Shown piece by piece: positions 1 through 9,634 of a stretch of 64,000 nt of DNA. The position numbers were made by a program, and so were the translations under genes. The DNA comes from Pocillopora verrucosa. Its lineage: Eukaryota; Cnidaria; Anthozoa; Scleractinia; Pocilloporidae. The notes beneath the pieces are model-generated. The model was given only the letters and a program-made list of their open reading frames with translations, ran no database searches and was not told the origin of the DNA. Position 1 is the stretch's first letter, and each line of letters starts with the position of its first letter. Location of the stretch: contig NC_089312.1 of NCBI RefSeq assembly GCF_036669915.1, forward strand, positions 30,661,830 through 30,725,829, in the 5' to 3' direction.

Positions 1-15
1 TTGATTATCTAACAC

Positions 16-222
16 TTGATGTCCCTTTTAGTTAAACAGGTACTTAAAATAATTAATTTTTTTATTAGGGTTTGTTGCTCATGGAATGAACTACCTCCTA
101 ACATCCTAGGGAGTCTGACTCCTTGTCAGTCCTTTGCAAGAAAATATTTACTCATTTTTATTATAAGTTCAGTGCTAATTTTTGAACTTGATTATCTTAT
201 TTTTATCATGAGTTTAGAGTAA
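16..222 (+). mobile_element. Possible 3' end of a non-LTR retrotransposon reverse transcriptase (remnant)
   Basis: The conceptual translation contains a WNELPPNI stretch followed by SFARKY. This resembles the WNxLPxxI...SxxxFK signature near the C terminus of many LINE reverse transcriptases; the LINE at 27123-27464 ends with a comparable WNKLPREI. Only the last 50 or so codons are present, and the rest would lie left of the window. No initiation context or exon structure supports a host gene. The family cannot be determined from this fragment, and the call rests on one short motif. Confidence 0.35.
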
Positions 223-824
223 TTAGTCTTTGACATTGATTTTCTTAACTAGGTAATTAATTAACTATAACTTTCAATAAGTCAGCTTACATCAAGAAAT
301 CTTGTATTGTGTTTTAAGTTGTCCTCGATTTGATTGGATTGACTTGTTCAACATAATAATTTGGGATTTGTATTAAACAATTAAGACTAAAGAATATCAA
401 ATGGAATTCACCTCTACAGGACAAAGGACTGACAATTAAAATGCTTACAAACCCACATTGTATTTCTAAAAGAATCTTTGGCTTAGAGAAGGAAAGTCTG
501 ACCTAAACCATTTTGTTTGATTGTTTTTGGACATTTTAAGTAAAGGAGGAGGTACATTGTACATAGTGCATAGTAAAGAACCCTTACCCACTTCCCACTC
601 CTTTGCATTCAAATTCATAATTATGTGCCCTTTAACTCTTGTTTCATTCACCCACTCAAGCATTAGCATTTTGTCCCAGCAAAGAAAACCCAATTAACTT
701 TGACCAGGGGCTAGTCTGTAAAACATCAATTTGTTTAAAATCTACAATGGTTGTTACATGTAAGTCAACTTAACAACACTGGTAAAGAAACCTGGCAAAA
801 GTACCTAGATCTGTATAAACATAC
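223..824. other. Non-coding stretch, probably UTP20 intron
   Basis: AT-rich sequence between the retrotransposon remnant and UTP20 exon 4. UTP20 must continue to the left on the minus strand, so this should be intronic. I looked for the next exon behind a minus-strand acceptor near 720, but that frame stops after seven codons, so I do not place one here. Confidence 0.4.
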
Positions 825-3800
825 CTTATACAAGGAATGCATACAAGAGAACTCCATGTTAGGGAAAGCTTGCTTTTATCCAAGACAACTTTGTTTTCAA
901 TTGTTACAGCATCAAGGAACACTTTTAAAATCTTTGCACCTTGCCTGGTGCCACATTTTGGGAAAAAAAGCAACCCTTTCAAGCATGCCAAATCAAGTCC
1001 ACTGCTATCTGCAGATGCAGTTTGAAAGATGACTTCTGTCAGAATAAGAATAATATCTTGAATTTTAGATGAACCTTTGAGCAGCTCTTCTTGGCAAAAG
1101 TTCAACAAAGAAGGTAAGGCATCTCTCTGGAAATGTTCCCACTTTAACAAACGTTTACAAAACATAAACAACTGCTCTTGACTCTCTATTGTCTTAAATA
1201 CTTTTGAAGTCAATTGTTTCTGGTGTCTCTCCCTGAAGAGTTCTGTGAAGGATGTTTGCAGGAGTGTTGATATAAGTTCAAACAAGGAAGAGGCAATGTC
1301 ATCTGACACAAAATCCTGGACAATCATCACCTGAACAACCTTAAAAAAATGATTGAAAATAATCATCATTGCCTGGACAACCTGAAATTAAAAACATAAA
1401 AACAAAAAACAAAACAAAAAAATGTGGTCATGCTCCACAAGAAGGTGGAAGGGCAATTCATAAAGCAAGCTTCTTTACGTAGGAAGGGTATTAACACAAA
1501 CAGTAGTTCCCCGCTTCTCTAGAAATCTCAGTTTTTTATTAAAAGTGCAACACACATTAACAGCATTAAGGACCATTCCACAAAAGAGAAAACAATAATT
1601 GGCTGACTCATATACACTAATGACAGGTGTGAGCACACATGTGAACATCTTATTTATGTGTCTAGGTGCACACTGTATGACAACATCAGTACGCACAAGG
1701 TATTTTGCTAGAGCTTTATGACTTACTTATCTTTGAGCTGCATTGTAAGCAACAAGTCTGGTGCTATTCCCCTTGCATGGGATAGCCTTAGCCATCTCAG
1801 GTAACCATCTTATGAGGTTTGCCCAAACAATTTGCTGATAAACTGTAATTATGTAAATTCTGGATGGTTTGCCTAGCAACAAAACAAAATGACATGACCA
1901 ACATATACAATGTCATGTACTTACATCACATATCTTTATTGGGTCTGAAATCAAGCTACCAGACTTGTAGGAAACCCAAACATTAGTCAGCTGTAGAGTG
2001 AAACCTATCTGACTCTGCAGAGAACCTGCTTGATCAAAGTTGTGCTGTTTTTTATTCCAAATGCTCCATAACCTCTCCAATTCCATAACCAAAGTTTTTT
2101 CCACCACTGAGCAATGTTCCTTGACTGTGTATTTTGCCATACTGTTGAGCATGTGCACAAGTGACTGGTAAACCTTTCAAGGTGAAAAAGAAGACAGAGA
2201 AGAAAAGAATTAATCAATTCTGATGATTCACTTCAAGATAAGATGCTTTCAGTGATTTTGATCCTTCTAAAAGCAAAATTTGCTATTTAAGGTTAGAAGA
2301 GAGTTGACAGTATTTGAATTTCTCTCACACAAAGACTTAACAATCTCTATCTTATTCAGTATTTAACCTTTTACTCTATAACATCAATATGCATATTCTC
2401 CATACTACTCCCTCAACATTTCCTAGGGTTCTGACAGGGAGAATTTGTTCAATGATCAAGAACTTCTTTAGTTGGTGATCATCTTCTTTATTCTCATGAC
2501 CTTAATGTCTGATTCAAGGGTGATGTTGTGAGGAGAAATAAGATGTTAGTCACTCTTAGGGGTTAAAAGGTAAATAAGCTGTACATACCATTTCCCATTT
2601 CAAACTAGCAGCTACTGACTTGCTTTGAAAGGCTCCAGTTTTTGAAAACAAGACAGGTAAAACAGAATCTGTGGCCGAGTGAAACTGCTTTTTGACTCCT
2701 TTCATCATTTCAAAACACAAGAATCCAAGACCCTGACACAAGTCTGGCTGTGCTTCAAGTGTGCTGAAAATTATGTCAAAGAGTTTGCTACAGTCTTTGC
2801 TTTTCCTCATGAGGAATGAAAAACTCTCAGCTGCAAACTGCTGGATGTAGTATTTTTGTTCACCCACAAGTAGTGGACTGTACAAACTGAAAAATAAATT
2901 AAAATTATCCATAATAATTGTAGGTGTAGGGTTACTGATATGGATAACACGCACACAGAATCAAAATGCAAAATGACAAGCATCATTAATTGCTGAATGC
3001 AAAATTATAATGGCAAGAGTAAAAATGACTGGTAAAAACTTGCTTGCTGTCCATTTGCAAATTTTAATCAGCTACACATATTGCTTTATATTTCTCATCT
3101 AATCACTGTTTCTGTTAGCAAGCTAATAATCTGGCTGGTGATTTTCTTATATGATACTCTAACCCACATAGACATATAGGAATGAAACTGGAATTGTGTC
3201 ATTGACTATAATTAATTGAAACCAGGTTCAAATTAAAGAACAGACAAAAGAATTTCCACAAACTAAGCCTAGACCAACTTAGATTCAAAACAGTGTTCCT
3301 GAATTCTATATAAGTCTACCAACAAGAATGGTTCATATATCCCAAAGGTTAAAAGATTTTCAGGGGGCAGAAACCCACATTCACCTACCTGAAGATATGT
3401 TGGATGTCTTTCACCATATATCTCCAGAGAAACTTAAAAAGATAGCTCAGAGTTGCAAATATACACTCCAGAGTATGAGTATCTTGCCAAGAGCGGTTCA
3501 GTAGTGATATAAATATATTAAAGAAGCTACTGAAGTAAGGATAGAAGTCGCTTTGCAAGTCTCTGGCCAGCTGAACGACCAGATCCAACAGGGGCTCCAA
3601 AGCGAGACTTCCATTCACTTGTAGATTAGTTTTTAATCGCTCTATGACTTCGTTCTTGTGGTGAACAAGCTGGGCTAGACTTTGAACATATTTTCTGACT
3701 TCTGAGGAAAATTCTTGAAAGTGTAGAGTGCAATTCAGCTCCGTCCATTTGGCAAGTGCTTCACAAAAGAACGTGTCTTCATCCTCTGGTGTCTCAGTGC

Positions 3801-3897
3801 TTCTTTGGATTCTGTGAGTCACATCGATTTTAATAGCTGAAATGCGCTCGAAAAATCCTTTAAACCTGTGTGTATTTGTTTCTTTTCTCTTCACCAT
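825..3897 (-). CDS. UTP20: UTP20 (DRIM), small-subunit processome component 20, N-terminal part
   Basis: UTP20 is a very large HEAT-repeat nucleolar protein of the U3 snoRNP/small-subunit processome, needed for 18S pre-rRNA processing. Four exons are present on the minus strand: 3897-3389, 2886-2589, 2173-1925 and 1381-825, encoding about the first 538 residues. Donors are GTAGGT, GTATGT, GTAAGT and GTATGT, acceptors are all AG, and the phases join cleanly. Diagnostic stretches match the family N terminus: LLDLVVQLARDLQSDFYP, LSYLFKFLWRYMVKDIQ and FAAESFSFLMRKSKD. The ATG at 3897-3895 is chosen because the family's conserved HRF..F.ER segment follows shortly after it. The full protein is usually over 2,500 residues, so most of the gene lies beyond the left edge. 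The start of exon 4 is clear. Its end at 825 is inferred from the best donor; the open frame continues to 770. Confidence 0.9.
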
Positions 3898-4276
3898 GAT
3901 GTTTTATGTGTTTTAAGACCAAGAACCACCCTTTGAAACGAATAAACCTTTAAGAAATAGTCACCATGTGACTCCGACACTGAACGGCCGCCATGTTGAC
4001 TTTTTTTTCCGATAGCGACTGGATTCGAATTATCAAATTGGAACCCAGTCTTCATGTTTTTCTTTCTCTCTATTATACCGCTGACCACTTTGCCGACAGC
4101 CGGCTTAGAGCAAAAAATATTACTGTGCTGAATCGATCTACCTCCTTCTAGGGGCTGAGGCGATAATGCTTAGCCTGATGATTCTGATGATGGTCGGGAA
4201 CTAAGCTCTGGGCTTCTCCATAGTAATCGTATGAGGTAAGTTTGTAAAGAAACTGTTGTGCTGCGTCGGTGGGAGA

Positions 4277-4446
4277 ATATAACAGAATAATTTAGTACCA
4301 TCAATTGAGTCGATAACGTAAATAGGCCTCCGTAAACAGTTTAAAAGCTGACGTTTCGAGCGTTAGTTTTCGTCAGCTTTTAAACTCTTTTACAGTGGCC
4401 AATTTACGTTATCAACTCAGTTGATAATACTAAATTACCCTGTTAA
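4277..4446. mobile_element. Palindromic MITE (foldback DNA element)
   Basis: The two halves are near-perfect inverted repeats. The outer arm 4279-4322 (AACAGAATAATTTAGTA, then GATAACGTAAAT) is the reverse complement of 4401-4446 with few mismatches. An inner pair, GTTTAAAAGCTGACG at 4339-4353 and CGTCAGCTTTTAAAC at 4371-4385, flanks a 17 bp loop. There is no coding capacity. A total size near 170 bp with long terminal inverted repeats is typical of a MITE, and the core resembles a repeat I associate with anthozoan genomes (recollection, not a search). Confidence 0.75.
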
Positions 4447-4642
4447 TCGTAGGTGTACCGTGGATCGTTCCGTCGGGTTCTCTTTTTTGAACTTTTGTGG
4501 TCGTTTTTCAAGTATTGCACATTTGCAGCTCATAGAGCCCGAAAGAGACAGCACAATCCCAATCCATAATCCTGATGGTATTCTAGGGTCGATTATAATC
4601 GGAATAATTTGAAATATGCCCCACGCACAATAGTAGAGAGGA

Positions 4643-4667
4643 GGGGGGGCGGGGCGAAGGGGAAGGG
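4643..4667 (+). other. G-rich run with G-quadruplex pattern
   Basis: Four G-tracts of 7, 4, 4 and 3 separated by loops of 1, 4 and 2 bases on the plus strand satisfy the simple G3+N1-7 quadruplex pattern. It lies about 360 bp beyond the stop codon of the 5029-6024 gene and about 750 bp upstream of the UTP20 start. Confidence 0.5.
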
Positions 4668-5028
4668 CACATCATCGTTTTTGCAAACAAAATTCACAGA
4701 GATGCACTGAAAAGCCTAACGGACAGTCTTTGCATCGGGCTTCAGAGGTCTTGATAAAGGTTGAATTGGAAAATAAAGAAACATTTTTAGTGAAATGTAC
4801 ATAGTTACTTTCAGAATGGAATATTCCTCGATTAGCTGAAAGCTCTGATTGGAACACGACAAGCCTAAAAGAGTAGGAAAGGAGAAAAACAAGGAATGGG
4901 TCTTTAAAAAGGGATGGGTGTGAGAGAAAGGCAAATCTGACCGTTATCTCATCGCGAGAAAAGCGCAAACGTGTGGCTACCGCTTTCTGTACTGAGATAA
5001 AAGGAGAAAGCTGCTCCACGTGAACTTT

Positions 5029-6024
5029 TCATAAAAGTTTTAATTCCACCGCAAGTCCAAAATGATCAGAAACCGACGAGTTTCTTTTCGTCCTAAGTTT
5101 TATAATTTCTTTCTTCACTACTGCGACATTGGAGCTGGTGAAAATTGCATCAAAGTTTCCGTGTTCGATGCTAGTTTCCATTCTAACTTGAAATACAGAC
5201 TGTAGGCCAACCACGCGCATGGTTTCTAGGAGCTTTTTATACTCCTCACTACTGTTACTAGTAGTAGCATGATGATTGTCAATATTGAAGTCTCCAGCCA
5301 CAACGATGTGTGAGCCTGTACTGAAGTTTTGGATGGCCTCGGCGATTTCCTTCGCTTGTAAGACTCTGGCATCAACTCCATGAGGATCTAAGTGGGTATT
5401 GATGACATAGAGATGCTGATGTTGGAATAAAAACTCGCCTATGACAAATCCCCTAAAGTCTGCCACTTGGGGAACCGAATAGTGACGGTAACGAGTTGAA
5501 AATGTGTTTATGAGCTGGATCCGACTAAATATGACAATACCACCACTTTGTCCGAAATAAGGCGCTGAAAAATCTGCAATTGATGTCCTGTAATGAAATC
5601 CACGCTTTTTCATTGCTTTAACCAGAAGTGATGCACATTTTGAGACAACAGCCACTCCTGTATTCAAGATGTAAGCCTCCTGAATGAGTGCAACGTCAAA
5701 ATCTTTAATGCCTTCTGCAAGACCTTCAATCCTTTCGGAGACGTCCCACATCACATGAGGCTTCAAAAAGTCACACCATAAATTATGAGAAATGAGGCGC
5801 AGGGACTTTTCCTCGCTGAAAGATCTATTCTTACTTTTTGTAATATTGCCCTGGATAATCTGATGAAGCAAAAGCCGTGTTTCATCATCCAGTCCTCCAG
5901 TCATAATATTTGAAACAAACAAAAATGTCATAACAGCACAAACTAAGAAGGCACAGAAAGACTTGATATTTGACAGCCAAAGTGATTTCCTGCAATTGTA
6001 GAAAAGAAAAAAAAAACTCACCAT
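5029..6024 (-). CDS. Endonuclease/exonuclease/phosphatase-fold protein, neutral sphingomyelinase/DNase I-like, membrane-anchored or secreted
   Basis: A single uninterrupted 331-codon frame. The metal-dependent phosphodiesterase signature is complete: ISHNLW (Asn81), LIQEAYI (Glu116, metal ligand), VINTHLDPHG (His211), VAGDFNID (Asp245 and Asn247), HGNFDAIF (Asp289) and the terminal SDH (Asp320-His321). In this superfamily these residues cleave a phosphodiester, for example in sphingomyelin, DNA or phosphoinositides. The NxW pattern near the start and HLDPHG favour a sphingomyelinase-like role, but the substrate cannot be told from sequence. Residues about 20-42 are strongly hydrophobic, which suggests a signal anchor or signal peptide. 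ATG 6024 is taken as the start. It lies inside GATG|GTGAGT, and a pyrimidine-rich TTGCAG follows at once, so an upstream exon spliced at about 5993 is possible. A start at Met32 is also possible. No neighbour suggests a partner. Confidence 0.75.
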   Translation of the reverse strand: MVSFFFLFYNCRKSLWLSNIKSFCAFLVCAVMTFLFVSNIMTGGLDDETRLLLHQIIQGNITKSKNRSFSEEKSLRLISHNLWCDFLKPHVMWDVSERIEGLAEGIKDFDVALIQEAYILNTGVAVVSKCASLLVKAMKKRGFHYRTSIADFSAPYFGQSGGIVIFSRIQLINTFSTRYRHYSVPQVADFRGFVIGEFLFQHQHLYVINTHLDPHGVDARVLQAKEIAEAIQNFSTGSHIVVAGDFNIDNHHATTSNSSEEYKKLLETMRVVGLQSVFQVRMETSIEHGNFDAIFTSSNVAVVKKEIIKLRTKRNSSVSDHFGLAVELKLL

Positions 6025-6970
6025 CAATCCACGATTGGAACAACGTTACGACAACACCAATTACTGGAACTAAGTTGAGGTATCTTGGGTCTTTTTTCTT
6101 TAACAAGCTAAATTTCCTTCAAATTGAGGGAATCCTTATAATGTTATTTGGGCAAGGGTGGGGTATGATCGAAAATTTGCATATAACAGTTGACTAGCTC
6201 ACAAGGTCTCTCTCGCCATGGGAACGAGATTGACTCGTAAACAAGGCAACTATTAATCTCTCCGTAAGTACATCGTGATACCTTAGGCGAGACCTAAAAG
6301 TCTAAGCGAGAAAGTTTCGGTGAAAATTTCGCTATACACAGATCTAAATAAGAAGCAAGTACAATTGACTGATTTAAATTTCGATATCGACAACCGGTAT
6401 TCGAATGACAGGTGGAATATACACAGCAAATTTCCAAGCACCACGTTGCTAGTACTAAATATATCTAAAAACAAAATATATGCCAGTTGTGAAAAGCTAC
6501 AAACCTTCGTTTGCCGAAAGAATCTTTAGTGAACCAAACCGTGAACCGACTAGCTACGTTCATTAATTTAAGTGTATTTTGTTGTTGTTATGTTGGGTTA
6601 TATATGTTTAACTCATTAATTCATTTAACATTGTAAAACTGAAGTTTCGTGCGTCACCGGTCACAAACGTATATCAATTTACTTCTAGTCCCGTCTTGCT
6701 TTGGGAAAAAAATAAGCAGATTATTGAGATCTTATGATAACACAGCTAAAATTACAAATAATGTTCATACATAATTTAAATCACCGATGGAGCGATGCCA
6801 AGTCAGAAGTTGAGGAGATTAAGTTAAAGTTTTCGTGTGAGTATATGGGAAACGAATTTTGATTCGGCTACATAGTCCTTACAAGGCTGAATTGTCTAAT
6901 GCCTGTAAATTTACCGTTGGCGAAAGATTTCCAATAATAATAGTGTTTGTGAACGTCGGACAATACCGGC
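6025..6970. other. Intergenic, divergent promoter side of the phosphodiesterase-fold gene
   Basis: AT-rich sequence between the minus-strand gene ending its 5' side at 6024 and the left edge of the receptor array. Short open frames on both strands (6283-6474, 6320-6529) have no recognisable content. I see no repeat or RNA gene. Confidence 0.5.
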
Positions 6971-7390
6971 TCGGTGCTTGAATATTATAAACACAGATTT
7001 ACCGCACTGCTTAAAATGCGAGTCAAGACACTCGATTCGACCGTCTAAACGGAAAATGAAAGAACCAGCCGAACTCGAGAAATGCCTTAATAGAATGCCT
7101 ACACTGCAGTGAAAATTTAGATCTAATGAAATATACCATGGCGGAAAATTTCCATAAAGATTTACCGTACTTACTGCGATTTCATTCAGTCCCTTAAGAT
7201 TTAAAGATCTTTGTTACGAGTAAAGAAGGTTATAGTTCGATGTGAGGTTCTCTGTGAAAGCAAGTAGAAGTGCTTTTAAAGTTAAAAATGCCAGTAACAT
7301 CGCCAAAGGCCAGAAGATCCAAGAAACAGGGAAACAGTGGCACGATTTTCCGAAATGAATGTTGACATGGACATCCAGCGGTCATGAATA

Positions 7391-9098
7391 TGGCGTTATT
7401 TTAAGCGGCGAGTCAATCACTGCTTTGTTATTTGCCGATAGAACAAAGGACGACGTATGAGGGCGCAATTTAGCATTACATTATTTTAATGATTGTGTCG
7501 GTTCTTAAAAAAATAGCCCTCTTAGAGGTCATGTAGTTACTATGTTCATAGTTGAAGTTTTTGTTTGTTTGTTTGTTTTTTTTTAATAAAGATTAGGAAA
7601 TGGTTTTGGCATAAAATGTCTTGAATGTTTGTTTGTGTAGGCAGGTGTTACTTTGAAAGTCGAATTCTGTTCGAGTTCTGTTTGGATGTACATGTCAGGC
7701 GGGGAAATCGGCTGCTTGGGACAAGGCAGGTTTCAAAAATTTTGATTTTACTGGTCAAATCTGCATTATTCTCAAGCGTGACATATCAATCACTCGAATT
7801 GCGTTACCTTCCTTTCCATGGAAGTTCTGCTCATGATCATGATGATTTCTGAATTTTCCAACATCTGAGATATTCATTTTTTTCTTCCAAGTTTTTACCG
7901 CTTTCAAGGTTATAAAATTCGAGGACTGATCCGTTCTAAAAAACGCTCGGCACCTTTTAGTGTGGGCTTACCATGAAAGGCTCATGTGTATGTCTATCCG
8001 TGAGAGGAGCGTACAAGCAGATATGGCAATTTTCTCTACCAAGCTTTCTAAACAAAAGACAATATTCTGCTCTTCTCAGGGGATCAGTAACACTGAGAAC
8101 ACCATGGACCATGATGCAGAGTTGGCGACCAAATAAGAAGAAAAGCAATGAAAGGCTACTGAGAGAAACCAACTCATTTTTAAATATGTGCCCAAGTGAC
8201 GAAAAAAAATTAACTGCGTGTTAAAATTCTGACTGCTGTTATTAAATTTTAACGGCCGAACCAGGAGCGAAGTAGCTCACAAGGCAATTGCGTAACGAAA
8301 AGAAAGGTCAAATCCGTCAAACTTCAAAAGATGATAAATCAGCTGCTTAATATGGTTACAATGTAGCCAAATGGCAGCCCAACGGAATTGTGAAATTCAA
8401 CTTGATGAAAAGAATTAAAAAATTGCTTACGCGGCGCTAGAAAATATTTCCATATCCGACTAACGTGGGTTGTAGCGTAAACGAAGACCCCCGAAAACAA
8501 AGACCCAAGACCCAAACACAAAGACCTACGACCCGAAAACGAAGAATCCTTTATCTTTATTTGACATGATCTTGTTGCGGTTTCTCGCCGGAGATTAAAT
8601 CTTTCTAAGAGCTATGAAGTATGCAATCAAACACCAGTTTTTTATAAAAAGATTCCGAACTGCGAAGACCTAAAATGAAGACCATTAAGAACCATGTTTA
8701 TCTATTGGATTATTCCTAATGCTCACTTCACCTTTCCAGTCAGCACAAGTTCGTTCAAATGCTAAATTGACGGCTTCTCAATCGATTCACTGACTTCAAA
8801 GGGCGCTAGAATTAGTTTCTCCTTCTTCTCCTTCTGCCAAAGGCCAAATTCTTTTGTGATATACTAATTTTTAATTTCGCTTTTTTTTTTTTTTTTAATT
8901 AAACTGGTGAATGATCACGTCGCGAGCAGAGGAGTTGCCAAGCTTTTGACTGTTTTTCATCGGTGAAGCCATAGAGCCTGACGCTCACTTCCCTTATCAA
9001 AATCATGAAAGGGTCTTCGTTTTCGGGTTTTAGGTTCGTTTGTAAGGTCTGCAGGGTGTATTCTGATCAAGGATGGGGCTAAAAGAAGATAAAACATA
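7391..9098. other. Unit-A-specific upstream DNA with an inverted-arm element
   Basis: No counterpart is seen in units B or C. It contains short direct motifs and one arm of an inverted repeat at 8465-8560 (ACCCGAAAACGAAGA, with degenerate copies of AAAGACCCAAGACCC beside it). The other arm is at 9009-9037, where GGGTCTTCGTTTTCGGGTTT reads as the reverse complement. Together they may bound a roughly 580 bp non-autonomous element. An orphan minus-strand open frame at 7957-8172 is discussed under findings. Confidence 0.45.
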
Positions 9099-9247
9099 CC
9101 ATTTTAGCCTACGGCATGCGCCGACAGACGCCATTTTTTAATTACTTTGCTAACTCTATGTACTCAGGCAAAAATTTCGCCCTTTGTATCACCGCAAGAT
9201 ATTTTAGCAGAAGACAATAGAATGACTTTGGGGACAGAGGCAAAGTG

Positions 9248-9272
9248 AATAATAATAATAATAATAATAATA
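9248..9272. repeat. (AAT)n microsatellite
   Basis: About eight AAT units followed directly by GTTAATCTTTATTGAGGATG. A simple repeat next to such a sequence often marks the 3' tail of an inserted retroelement, but no coding part is seen. Confidence 0.8.
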
Positions 9273-9601
9273 GTTAATCTTTATTGAGGATGCCAACATC
9301 ACAGAAAGAGTGGTTTACAGAAGGGTCCTCTAAAGGTAACTACAAATCAATATAATTACGTAAAAATGTAAATATAAATACAATCGAAAAATAAAACAGA
9401 AAAACATACATTATAGTGGAGGCTCTGAAACAACCGTGGACATGAATGCATTAAAAATTAGTTGATTTTTATCAGAAATCTACTAGCGACTGACGAAAGA
9501 ATTTTCTTTTGCTAGTATATTAAACTACACTGCAATCAATAAATAATAGTTTGAAAAATATATAGACATATCATTAAACTTAACCTGACACTTCTTACTA
9601 A

Positions 9602-9634
9602 CCCCCCCACCCCCCCCCCCCCCAAAAAAAAAAA
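9602..9634. repeat. Poly-C/poly-A low-complexity tract
   Basis: About 21 C residues broken by one A, then eleven A residues. Homopolymer lengths here are prone to assembly error. Confidence 0.8.

Larger units (their letters stand above)
3898..5028. other. Intergenic region between UTP20 and the phosphodiesterase-fold gene
   Basis: Holds the presumed UTP20 promoter (immediately right of 3897), the palindromic MITE at 4277-4446 and a G-rich run at 4643-4667. A minus-strand open frame at 4672-5019 has no recognisable domain and probably overlaps the 3' flank of the gene at 5029-6024. Confidence 0.6.

Noticed and set aside
751..1032. Plus-strand frames opposite UTP20 exon 4
   Set aside because: Shadows of the minus-strand exon, which has family-specific motifs and splice sites.
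6971..7390. Remnant of a fourth receptor gene
   Set aside because: No exon sequence is found there; the match is to DNA after the stop codons of A and B and is better explained as the left edge of the duplicated unit. Not fully excluded.
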